Shown here piece by piece: positions 12,419 to 24,100 of a DNA stretch of 44,892 nucleotides. Source of the stretch: Perkinsus chesapeaki (taxonomy: Eukaryota; Perkinsozoa; Perkinsida; Perkinsidae); NCBI GenBank assembly GCA_013115145.1, contig JAAPAO010000266.1, positions 1 to 44,892 on the forward strand. The letters are read 5' to 3'. The notes beneath the pieces were generated by a model. The model saw only the letters and a list, made by a program, of their open reading frames with translations. It had not been told where the DNA came from and searched no databases. The translations under genes and the position numbers were made by a program. Each line of letters begins with the position of its first letter. The first letter of the stretch is position 1.

Positions 12419-12673
12419 TATTGAAAATAACTAAACATGGCAGAATGACGACTCTACCGAAGACCCGTCCACTTCAACAAACAGCATCAGCCATCAATGC
12501 CCGAACAGCACACAGAGTTCAGTCTCTGTTGAGGTTCGATCCGCTGGAGTCGGAGAGAGCACGATACCCGAAATTGAGCAGATCTGGAGCACAAAGCCAT
12601 GGAGAATGTCGAAGAAAAATATTCCACAGTAACATTTTACGTAAAAGGTAAAACACCTTAAGGTGGGCAGCAG

Positions 12674-15125
12674 TCACTTCTTAACTCGTATACGCTTCCT
12701 GGAAGCCGCTGAACGGGCATCTGCCACATCTGATAGAAAAACCGTATTCTCAATGAACTTCGAACAAGACACCACAACGAACTCGAAATATTATTCCTAG
12801 ATACATATACAAGCATGCATTCAAAACCGAGATAAATGCGATTGCGAACCTATCCAGCCATCTACCCTCTCCACCACAAAAGCTACTACCTCCGAACTCG
12901 CTATTGGTCCGCGCACCATGACCTGACATCCCCAAATACCTGGTCGACATCCCCAGTGGACTTACTTGTATTCAGACCATCTTCAAGATCACGCAGGCGA
13001 CTTTGACACTGGAAGATGTGATAGTGAAGAGTACCTTTCTCACTAAGTAGTTTACCGGACTGCATCCACTATTACGGTAATCTGTCTCTGCCATTGACGA
13101 CTGCATTTGCAACAACGCTATTTGCTGGTCCACGAAGGCCTCCATCTCCGAAAGCTGCTCGTACTCTTCACGATCGTCAAACTAAGGAGAGCGCCTCTCG
13201 AAACTGCGGCTGTAGATTGGTCTACCTCCCGGAAGAAAGGATAAATGGTGTCGAATGCCTCTCGAAGCTGGTCTGTCATCCAAGCTGGCCGATCCGATAT
13301 GGACACTGGTATCTTATGCTCCTCACGATGGCGCTGCACCTAAAACATTACAGTGGTGAACTACAGCAGGAACCAAACGAGGGAACAAATGGTTCTACAG
13401 AAACTAGTACTAACCGAGAAACCGTTTAAAATGTATAGGAACCCTCCTCTGGCAAACACACCCGAAATGAGCCAAATAAGTCTCATACCTCTATTAAAGC
13501 GGCTATAAAGAAAACCGATTCGGAATAGAAGACTAAATAGAGACTAAATAGAAGGTGCCAATACCACTCCTTACAATGAGAAATAGTTCCGAATCGACTG
13601 GATAAGCCACTATTCACCGCCAAATTTCGGAACAACTTGTACTGCTATAAGGTTGGCGCTCCCATCCACCATGTAAATAATATATAGACCCTACTAGATT
13701 ACATTAATACAGGGGAACGCCTATCAGTATTGCAAAATTCGCCGACTGTTGAAAGCCCAGATTCGCTCAAGGGCTCTCTATAGAAATAAAATCTTTAATG
13801 CCAAAAGGAAGGAGAATTCCATGACACTTCCCCAAGATATCTTCTCCCGGCTAACACATATAAACCACACACTGCATATAATCCAATACTTGTCCCTATA
13901 GAACCTATCGTCCCAGCAATACTACCGCATCGTAAAACCATGCATGGGGATGCTCAAAGTGGATCTCCAAATAAGCCTCATTAACAACTACATATCTCTG
14001 CTCGCTCTCCTCCTCCGGCGGCGTGCCCGGGACGGCTGGTATTGGGGAGGATGCCGGCACTACTGGGTTGATCCCTGTTGTTGTGGCGTCATGGTGCAAC
14101 CTGAGAAAACATTGCCAATCAAAAAAGCAAATAGCGAGATAATATACAGTAACACTGAGTAGCACTCTCCCAGCCTAAACTGCCAACCCCAGCGAGCACT
14201 CTACTAGACGTGAATAAATCTACCGTAAAATTTTACAAGGTGTACATTTCTTCTGTGCCACCCTGCCGTAAAATATCGATATAGAGAAATATACGTGCTT
14301 CATAATTACAACGGAGTCAGCATATAAAGTATGCACAAATAGCGACCCCCTATTGATCACACCGGTACGTATCTTACTTGAGTTTATGAGATGTCTGCAC
14401 TGGATTCTCACTGGAATCGACAAAGTGGATGGTGATAAGGATGTCGAACTCACCCCAGCCTTCCTCAGTAACGATAAACGGGGCCTTCTCAACCGACCTG
14501 TTGGGTACTGCAAAGGTCTCATGAAGCTGGAAATCCACTCGCTTGATAACGTATCTGAAATTAGAGAATGAAGAGTGCACAAAACACAAAGACAACAATG
14601 TACACATATCTGTGCTCTTTTGTAGCGTGACTGCATGTGTCAAAGATAAACATATTTCACGTAGTTAATAAGGATATTCATTACCAATTGGCAGTCTGTA
14701 CTTCTCGGCAAAAATTTCGGGAAAAATAAAATATTTTTGAGTGTCGGGCAAATGGGTTATCAAGTCAGTGCTGGAGCATCGCTTAATGCGTAAAGATAAT
14801 CTACAAGCGTCTGGAGAGCCGGATTTTCAGCAGAACTACTGCCACAGCGATTCAGATCGATCAGTTCAAGCGGTCGGCTAGATTGTAGTTTCTAACGAAG
14901 GTAGACATGAAAGCGACCTCATTGAGAATCTTACGATAGATCTTCCAGTGGAGCTCCCAACATACCGCTTCTCACCTGAAAGATACCCTGAGTTTCAACT
15001 TTTAATAAAGCGGCACTTACCAGAACATGCCATCTATATAGATCACCGGCACCGTCCTTCTTAAAGGCATACGTCCCTATCACTATAGGGATATCTAAGG
15101 TTGCCCCTATTAGTCTGTGTGCCAT
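12674..15125 (-). CDS. YEATS-domain protein (GAS41/TAF14-like) with coiled-coil, basic tail
   Basis: YEATS domains read acylated histone lysines in complexes such as SWR1/TIP60. The start is the ATG at 15125 (MAHRLIGATLDIPIVIG). Short introns join YRWHVLVRSGML, VIKRVDFQLHETFAVP, PFIVTEEGWGEFDI and IHFVDSSENPVQTSHKLK to LHHDATTTGINPVVP, a near-complete YEATS fold ending with VVNEAYLEIHFEHPHAWFYD, the segment that follows the domain in GAS41. If no further splicing occurs the frame stops at 13905. A phase-0 donor after FYDA can instead join a distant exon (VQRHREEHKIPVSISDRPAW) and coiled-coil exons (EQLSEMEAFVDQQIALLQMQ, CQSRLRDLEDGL), ending with the basic ASRKRIRVKK and TGA at 12674. GAS41 also has a C-terminal coiled coil, which favours one gene, but 12674-13360 could be separate. 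Confidence 0.75.
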
Positions 15126-15906
15126 TTTCGCTCAGTGAACCAAACCTAAAACGCTGAATACGTTATCAGACGCCGGAAATGCGATTATAGGATTGTTTAG
15201 GAGACCATAGAGATGGGATCGATTGCTCCATGAATAATGAAATCGCTCTATTATACTTCAGGGAGGCTTTCGAAGCCGTTAGACGATAAGTAATCGATAA
15301 GCTTAGTTTTGAAGGGCCTAAATATGCCGACGATTTTCAAAAGCCGGTTGAAGGAAAATCTGAAAATTAATTGTTACACTATGAGAATCTTGCTGTGCTT
15401 ATCCTCACTTGCATTTCCTCAACGGTATCTGGAAAGATTATTATCGAGCTCCGTGCTGCCGTGTGTTGATCTGAATTTCTCCTTCATAATGGGCAGACCA
15501 AAGGAGTCCCTCGACGAAAAACGTGCACGAATATACGAAGATACGCTCGCCGAGACCAACAAGCCACGGTAATGGGTGGGTCAGGAAACCGGAGTGGGTC
15601 GTTGAATCTACTTCGCGCGAACCTAACCTGAAGGAATCTTTTTATATGGTTCATTGCACGGTGAAGCTCTTCTGGAAAAGGACACACGGTGTTGTTCCAA
15701 ATCTCACTGAAATCTCTCATTGTCGGCAAATTCCAATTAGACAGCAACGTTACTGTCCATCATATACTGTATTCACTTTACCGTTAGCTGGTGCTGTGAT
15801 TTCATCGTATTCAGTGAGCAATGGTGAAACTCTGTGGTTTCGCTATTACACATTACGTATAGAGAGATCATAATACTATATTTACAATTAAATCCCAGAA
15901 CTTAAG
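15126..15906. promoter_or_regulatory. Divergent intergenic region at strand switch
   Basis: This 780-base spacer lies between the start of the minus-strand YEATS gene and the start of the plus-strand CFAP96-like gene, so it should hold both promoters. It contains short open frames on both strands, such as a plus frame beginning MGRPKESLDEKRARIYED near 15489, but I cannot connect them to a family or a spliced model. A small gene cannot be excluded. I see no TATA-like or other clear promoter element. Confidence 0.4.
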
Positions 15907-18063
15907 ATGTTGTTTAGGTTCGGTTACTTCGGCTACGCTCCCCCTCTCTGCATTGGTGAAGACAACGCCTTCAAAACAACTAAGCGGAAACGTAAGGCCG
16001 CATATATTAAGTCCGCTTTTAGTGCGTTAATCGCTGTTCAGCCAAGACCGATGAGGAGCTCCCCAATTTCGGTCGGAATGCGTTAACCAACCCTCCTAAG
16101 AAGGGCAGTGGTGTGGACGCGCTATTCTCCTTCCCGTAGTATTTGTTATCATCTGCTCTATTGAAGGCTCCTGGTTCAGGGAGCCTCTCTGTAACGGAGA
16201 TCTCTATGTGGATCCGGGTAGACGGCTTGGAAGGGATAAGGTAGGGTATAGGAGGAGAGGGGACATCTGACGGTATGATGTGTAGGGCAAGTCGGTCGAT
16301 CCAGAGGCACAGTTCAAGCCGGCTGGAGCGGTCAAGGTACCACCTAGTGCATATGAGTATGTAGAGCAACAGACAGGTAATATAGGGATAGAGGGGGGTT
16401 ATATAGGGATAGATGGGGTTATATAGGGATAGAGGGGGGTTATATAGGGATAGAGGGGGGTTATATAGGGATAGATGGGGGTTATATAGGGATAGAGGGA
16501 GTCGTACTATATTTTTTCAGGTCGCAGCGATCCCAAGGCTCTGTATGAGAAATATAAGGACTACACGTATCCGAGGAACTTCGTGACTTCCCCCGCGAAG
16601 GTTGGTGGAGGAGGGGTGCTCACTCCAGGTAGAGGCTGACTAATGCCTGGTGGGCATCATTGGACTGTTGTACTAGGGGTACTATTCACACCAGTGGCCG
16701 AGCATGTCTCGGATGATTATGATGCCATGAGGAAGATGAAGGTAATAGGGAGGATGGGGTTTTGAATCTGTGATGGTAATGTTGGAGTTACGAGTGGAAA
16801 CAAGTAGGCGCTTAAGTATGCAATTCTTCAAAGTAAAAGAGCTCCAATGAAGAGTTTTCGGATAGGAAATCACGCCTGAGTGTGAAAGTGGGTCTAAGGG
16901 ATCCATAATAAAAGCCTCACGCCTTCTTTCAACAAGACTTTTACTCTCTTCCGATGGTACCTTCGAGTCGGTGACATTTTGGCAACCGTCATCGGTGACG
17001 CGTTTTGAGACGCAGACGTCTATCTGGGTTCATTCCTCATAATGCTGACTTTCTTGTACGCGTGCGGACTCCATACCGTTCTTCTGTTTTCTTCACAAAC
17101 TCTGCAGAGTGATACAGTCTACGGTAATAACCATCGTAGAGTAGTAGTGTGTTAATCACACAGTTTCATGCCACTTAACCGCAGCCTTCAAACGGTTGTC
17201 TTTTCCAGTTTGAAGAGATGAAGCGTAATCGAGAGAAGTTGGGCGAGCAAATGCCTTTCCGTGTTGGAGCTTGCAATGATACCTCTAAGGTAAGCGGTAG
17301 ACTGTCGGTGACATTGGCGTATCTTATATGTCAGACGTTCCAGAAGAACTCGGAGCTCTACCATTGCGAACAGCCGTATGGCATACCGGTGAGCTCTCCT
17401 TCGAAGTGGAAGAGTGTTGGACTGTCTTTCAGCGCCCATTGTCGAAACCGAATGTCGCCCGAGCTCAGCATGAGATGCCATTCAGACCGACTAATCCTAG
17501 CAAGAAGGGTACAATATGGGGAAATGTGTGTCTTTACCTGAGAAAGTTTTTCGGTCAAGCGCTCAAGGGTCCTCATTGCGTCGTTGTTATGAAGATGGGA
17601 GGCGTCAAACCGGCCGGGCGTTTGAGAAAATTGGCCAAGAAATTCGGAGAAATGTTGCATCAATGTTTGCGTAACAATAGCACAGCGATACGGAATACAA
17701 TGCTATTCTAGGAATACAAAGCCTATGAGAAGTTCCGAGCATTTTCCCGCTTCCGGGTGGTGTGGAGCCTCCTTGGTCTCCCTCGTAGGTCATCAGTCGA
17801 CGATGAGTCCGTTCCCGGAGCATGTTCCAGAGCGACCGGTGGAGGCAAGACGGAGACCTAAGAGCGAGGAGGTAGGCATTTAAGCTGCTGGCTACGCACG
17901 CTGTGTGCAGGAGACCGGGCCACCGCCGTGGAAGCCGAACTCGACATCGAGGATGCCGGCCAATCCGATGCCATCTGTTGTGATGAACACGAGGAACTTG
18001 AAGGCCTCCTTCCCCAGTGCTTTTGCACGTCCTAGAGTAAGGTGGAAGATGGGCCGTTGGTGA
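15907..18063 (+). CDS. CFAP96-like (C4orf47/UPF0602) ciliary protein
   Basis: The start is the ATG at 15907 (MLFRFGYFGYAPPLCIGEDN). Introns of 40-50 nt join KTDEELPNFGRNALTNPPKK, a segment with GDLYVDPGRRLGRDKGK, AQFKPAGAVKVPPSAYEYVE, DPKALYEKYKDYTYPRNF, VLFTPVAEHVSDDYDAM, MKRNREKLGEQMPFRVGA, QHEMPFRPTNPSKKG, STMSPFPEHVPERPVEARRR and finally VVMNTRNLKASFPSAF. The repeated 'NP-(P/S)KKG' and 'DPGRR/FKPAG' motifs and the Pro-rich tail match the CFAP96 family of axoneme-associated proteins. Joins between 16732-17210 and between 17505-17790 are uncertain. The stop is TGA 18061-18063, or slightly earlier if AGA|GTAAGG is a further donor. It is the first gene of the plus-strand block. Family membership rests on motifs I recall, so it should be confirmed by a profile search. 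Confidence 0.65.
16379..16501. repeat. Minisatellite, about 6 copies of a 20-21-bp unit
   Basis: Tandem units of the form ttatatagggatagaggggg, with a small indel in the G run and a/t variation (gatagagg versus gatagatgg). The array starts right at a 5' splice site (ACAG|GTAATATAGGG) and is followed by a polypyrimidine tract and acceptor (tattttttcag at about 16511-16521). It therefore fills nearly the whole intron between two coding exons of the CFAP96-like gene. Confidence 0.9.
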
Positions 18064-18189
18064 TGGTGTGGATTTCAGGTTTGAGGAGACAGCTGACGAG
18101 AAGCATGTTGTGTTGTGCGATTGTTCAAACGTCTTAGTGGATTTGTGTTCTTGAGTGTGTCACTGTGTACGAAACGACTTGTAGTTTGT

Positions 18190-21100
18190 ATGTGGGCGTC
18201 GGTTTGTGTCGTTGCTGTTTCCGTAGGGCTGCTCAGCCCGGCCATCGGAGGGCCTTCTAACACCTTCGTGTACCCCCCAACCTTCTACGTCTCGACTCTG
18301 GCTTATGATCCCGCTACGCCCGAGGTACACCAGTATCAGCGGCCCGGCGATCATGTGATGACGCGCAGGCACTATCTACGATAACAGTCATCTTGGAGCC
18401 GTCGGAGACCCTCACGTCTACACCTAGTTCGGTTCTGTCTCTGCATGTCCACCTTCCTGGATTCGGATGCGTTGGCGACACTCGTAGGTGTGGGATTTTA
18501 ATCGTTGAGCAGTTTCAAGCCAAAGTGGGAAATGCCGCGGCAAGGGCGTCTCTTCCGGAGCAAGTTTTTATGTCCAGAACTTCCTTCCAAGCCCCTCATA
18601 TGCATCTTCGCTCAGGCACAGCTGGGAACTGCGAGGCTTGGTACGGTGACATTCCAGGGTCCTCAATCCCTGACGTTTGTTCGGCGGCAGCAGATCCCTT
18701 CCATAAGCTTATCACCATTACTCCTCCATCAACAGTTGAATACCTCCCTGAGTTCTCCCCCTTTGTTTATTGTGATACTGACCCAACATCACCTACAGAG
18801 GTCGGTGTGGGGCAGCGTGATAGATCTTCTTTATAGCCCTGCACTTGGGAGATGTTTGACTTGTATCGTGGCAGTGGTGTGCAGCATTTACTGATTCTTA
18901 GGATCGTGTAATCTTGGAGATCGACACTCTTCCTGCAGCTCAGAAGACTGAGTTTAATGTAAGTTGTTCAGTCATCGCTTTAAATTGAACTTACTATACA
19001 GTCTGTTTGGAATAAACCCAATAGAGTCTTCACAAGGGTTTAAGTGCGGAATTTTAAATCCAATTTTAAGTCCTAGTCAACACTGTTTAAAGCTTGTCAA
19101 TCGTAATAAGTGCTCAAAGCGGAGAAGGTCTTCAATCTGAACTTGCTTAATGGCGCTCCTGACTAAATACTTATTGCGCCTTCCATTCAGCTGTGTTGTT
19201 TCTACTTACCAACATCATCACCATTAAACAATCCTGCTCTTACGGTGAGGATACCCACCTCCACACCAGAGGTTAAGATGGAAGCTCAACCGATCAAGAA
19301 TTCCCCTGAGATAGACCGTGGCAACTATTGGCAACTGTTGCAGGTGAGAAGAACCCCTTCATAAGATCGGGGAACATAAAGGCTGCTTGAAAATTCTGAG
19401 CGAGTCAGAATCGTATTATTCTGATCACAAATATTCCAAGATAGGGACTGTTACGATCAAGTCTCGATCAAGCAACAAGATGCAACTTAGCGCCAAGAGA
19501 GTCGTATTTTCATGGATACACCTTAATTCTGTCAGAAGTTGCCGAAGGCTGCATTCGTGGCCGAGTTCAGAATTATTGTGCGCTCGGCCACGGATGCAGT
19601 CTTTGGCAAAAACCCGCTGCCTGAACTAGCTACCAAGGAACGTTCCATGGTCAGATCCAATTCGATCCACCTACCTCTCTTTATTACACACAGATGACCA
19701 TAGCAGTGCGGCCTGCACAGAGCCTGTCAAACCAAGCTAAGATAATAGTGTAATTGATTGATAGATGGAGGGTGTCGGTATGGTCTTGAAGGTACCTGGA
19801 CGAGATCACCAGGGATCCGGCTGAGACCAGCAATACCTTGTTGTTCAGCACTCCTGGTGACGACTGGACTCTTTTCGAGTGGGGTGGTTTGACAGGAAGA
19901 TGTGTCGAGGTTAATTAGGTATTTCGCCGCGTGGGACCAAGATCTGCGCAGTCTCACATTCTCACTGCGCGCGGGAGTCACACTTCGGGGCGGTCGAAAG
20001 GTGGGCGGCCGTGGAATTCCGAGAGCCTCAAGATCGATTAGGTGTCCTTCACCACACAACCGGGAGAGTTCGTGCTACCTAGGGAAGTACAGGCCAACAA
20101 TCAACGCTTCAAAGTGGAGGCGCGCAGTCGGGACCAAGTCGATGAACTCATACCACGGACGGGCGTTTTCCAGTCTGATTACGTGGGATTGCGCCCGGCA
20201 GCTTCGACGAAATGGTGCCCCCTCAGGTGCCGGGAGTGCGTACGTTTAGCGTGTCGACTCTGAGCTACTCGAGTCTGACGCCCTACGCGATTGTAGATGT
20301 GGAGTTCACCTTCATCTGCAGCAGACCTTTATTTAATGGTTTGTCCATCGGTGTGGAACGCTGCTGCTGTGAGCGCTGGGTTTTTAGGGGATAGCATCTT
20401 CCTCAAGCTGCCAGGCTTTCAGACTTCAGAGACGACGGTCCCACTCTTTGGAGCGTAGGTTTAGCTTTAAGTGGTCGGTGATGGTGGTGAACAAGCTTTA
20501 GGGTCGCCGACTACTTCCGAGAGTCGGCGGGAAGATTCGATTTGCCTTCCAACGAGCTTAGATTGGAAGTTAACAAAACCATGTAAGCTGTGTATGGGAA
20601 GATTTCGGATGGCCTAAGAAAACGATGTATACAATGGAGGAAAAACGTAAAAATGGCGTTGATGGATAAACGTAAAAATGGCAATATGAAAAATGATGAA
20701 AATATTGAAGAGTGTAAAAATTGCATATTCTGATATGATGGTGTAGTGGGGCTTCTCATGTAGAGAGGAAGTCCTTCACACGTTCACATCTATCAGATAC
20801 TTCTCAGGGGCAGAAGCGCTGCTGTTGAACCCCGAAGCAGTGCCGGGACAAGACATCCCAATCACCGTGGGGATGCGCAATCTCAAGTTGCCAGGGGCAT
20901 TGTGAGCTTATTACCGCCGCCCAGCTGGGAGCATCGCACAATATAAGATACCAGAACGATCCTTCACTGCTGCTGTGGAACAGCGACAAGATGTCTACAC
21001 CGCAAAGTGTCCAGACATCCCCGAGAGTGGGCGAGGTCGGTGGAGTTCGTCCTCCGGTTTGCTGCTTGTTCGGTGATGGTTTGGTGGCAGTTCCTTGAGA

Positions 21101-24100
21101 ATGGGGAAGTGAAGGAGTTCTTGGTGTCGGAGCTCTCATTCAGCCCGACGGAGCCGGATAACCCCTCCAGTGTAGATGGCCAGTCGACCGGCAGGCTCAT
21201 TGTTTCGAGCAGGTCACTCTGCGTTTGAGACCGAGTGTCTTTCTATACCAACAAAACCGTGTTATTTTGCACCTTTACGGCTTTAAGCTCACGAGTAGGT
21301 CTAACGGATACGATGTCATCATTAATGGGTGGCGCAGTGAAGCTCAGTGTTGGAACAGCAGCAGCTCTGAGACCTTCCTACTGCTTCAGTCCAATCTTAG
21401 CGGTGTGCTTCGGGAGGTGCGAAAACCCGACCCGAATTTCACAAAACTTTCTACAATCTCCTTTCCTTGAAACCTAGGCGACGTTCTGCAGTGACTGCAA
21501 GCCGGCTATGCTTAGGTGGAGTCACCACGCCAGAGGTCTCATCGCTTCCACTGGAGGACACCGTGGAGGCAGCCAACTTCGTAAACAAGGCTGCCGAATG
21601 GAACTCAACCGATTCCACGCTATCTTTGACCGTTGCGAACGAGAGGGTTATCCGCAATGACGTTGACACTGTGGTAGGCAGCTGACCATGTGGGGAATTA
21701 TCGGGTCACTTGAAGGTTACCGTACCGTGGGAAACCGGTCTGAAGTTGCCGTCTAAGCTTTCTGAGAACGATGGGCTTTTGACGATTGAGGCTCTCGGCA
21801 CTTATATAAAGAAGGAGTCCATTAAAATGGTGCCGGCCATCGGCCCTCCTAAGTGAGTTGACTTAGCCGTTTTTGGCTCTGGGAGTGGCTTGCCGAGATA
21901 CATCACGGATTCGAGGCTCCTGTTCGATCCGGCGGAGGCAAATGCTCAGAGCAGGATTGAGTTCGAGTTCACAGCGAACTCGGATATTTTGCCGGGGACT
22001 AGGATTCACTTTAAGCTTGGTGGCATGGAAAGGGTGAGCCAAACTGCACGGGAATTGATAGCTGTGGGTGAACGAGTTCATCAAGGGAAGCAGTGAGGGT
22101 TAATGCTTTTCGGAAGGGTGCGCTAAGGAAGGTTTAAAAGGGTTAAGTGGATAGCTTGACGGATTGCTGCCCACGGCGGCTCCTCAGAATCCATGTCAGG
22201 ACCTTGATTTTGTATACTTCTGTGGGGACTTTCAGATTTGGCGTTCGGAATGATGCAGTTTGGTTATCCATTTCCTTCTCCCGTGAGGCGTCCGAGGAAC
22301 ACGAGCACGCTCCTTAGGTCCTCTCGGGCGGCGGGAACCCTAGTGGGTTAGTTCAGTTGAGCGGGATGAATGCCCCTCTGTTTGATAACTCACAGGGCTC
22401 GTGGGACAACGGCGGTCAGCTCCTCACGGTGGTGGTCGATGCAGTTACAGTAAGGCTCACCTGGAACGGGAAGAAGTTACCCTTTACTCTTCAACAGATT
22501 CTAGCGGGCCGCCAGACAAGCTTTTTCATAGAGCAGGACCAGGGCTTCGTCCTGCCTTATGCAATGTACCAGACGGACCCCAGTCTCTATATGTAGGCGG
22601 CGCCGGCGGTGCTGCCATCTTGGCGCATCTTGGGGTTCGAAGGTACATCCCTGAAGCGGGAATACCGTCTGCCGGGACACAAGCGTTCAATTTCACCTCG
22701 AGGGTCAATAGAGCAGTAAAGACGTTTGTAGTTAGCGAGCTCGGGTGGGCCGTCTGAGCTTAGTGTGAACGGATCCCTCGTGCGCAGATATGGCGTCGGC
22801 AACGAGGTGCCCTACCCCAACACAATCTCCACCATCTTGATTACTCTGAGGCCTAATGTGGTCCTTCCACAGGGATCGGTGATACGTCTCCACCTGCCGG
22901 GGTTCCAGTGCCAGAATTCCCAGCCGCTGTTGAGGTGTGTCCCAGCTTTGTTGGTAGTGGTGGTAGATGTTGCTGCTTAGTCCTCCGACCACCAATGTGC
23001 TTGATCCTGGGTATAAGCGGTTCCTTACTGCAGACGGCGTATCTTATTATGGTAAGGTCTCCATTCGGATCGCTGCTGTGATGCAGTCTCGTGTTTGGCC
23101 GGAGTTGCCGGCGTCGTACTTACGCGAGCATGTCGCCCTAGGAATGTTTTCGGATCAATGCTTTATCCGGTGATGGTCATCAATTAGAGATGGCACATCA
23201 AGTCCTCTGTGGAGACCTCGCTCCAGCTACATATTAATTCTGCACCCACTTGATGGCTACGATCGCTCGCTGTTCTCGGGATTCTATTCAACCGGAGGAC
23301 CGGCGTAACTCCTCCCCTCGGTGGTAGTGGCGGTGGTCAGGCACCTGGAATGCCAGCCATGAGACGCTGGATCTTGAGGTCTCACCCGGTCAGAAGGTTC
23401 CTAATAACGCCCTTACCATAGTTAGACTGGACGCAGCCAGCGCCGCCCTCCGGTGAGCCTCTCGAGGGAATCGATAAGGCAGTTCCTGCAGGCTGCCACC
23501 CCGGATGGCCGAGAATGATGAAAGACTTAAGATTGAAGTCACCGCCGGACAAATGATCTTTCCGGAACCCATCAAGATCAGCCCGATGGTCGTGCCTCGC
23601 ACTTTCGACATTTCCAAGTTTGTGTAAGGCGGCGTTCCACTGAGCACTGTGGGGTGGGAGCGACCCAACAGGTACGAGCCACGCGAGGCGCTGAGGACCT
23701 TCAAAATGCTCATTACCTTGATGCCGACGGTTACCATCACCGAGGAGAGCCCGGTCATTATCAAGCTGCTGGAGTTCCAGAACATCGATCGAGAAACACA
23801 AAATATATATCTCACCGGCAAACACGCACATCTGGTCGAAGACGCCACCGCCTTGTGGGACCAACAGGCCATGGAGCTCACGTTGCGAGTGGCACCTGGG
23901 CGAACTCTGCCGGAGTTCACCGAGGCGCAATTCCAAATCGAGGAGAGCCAGGGGTTCATCTTGCCTCGCAGCCTGTATAAAAACGATCCGAGACTGACGA
24001 TCCGCTCAGTTGGCAACATCTTAGAGGAGCCGGTTAAGGACTCGCCTTTAGTGGGCGATGGACCTTATGATGAGCAGCAGTACTGCGTATACCAGTTTGA

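Noticed and set aside
15309-15873. Two overlapping plus frames as a gene
   Set aside because: No motif, no convincing splice, and it lies in the divergent promoter region.
16379-16501. tagggata motif resembling a homing-endonuclease half-site
   Set aside because: Only eight bases match and they recur as part of a minisatellite; no endonuclease gene is near.
16379-16501. Spaced repeats as a CRISPR array
   Set aside because: The units are directly abutting without unique spacers, and the genome is eukaryotic.
23382-24019. Minus-strand frames of 184 and 209 codons
   Set aside because: They are antisense to modules of the surface protein, whose motifs repeat on the plus strand.
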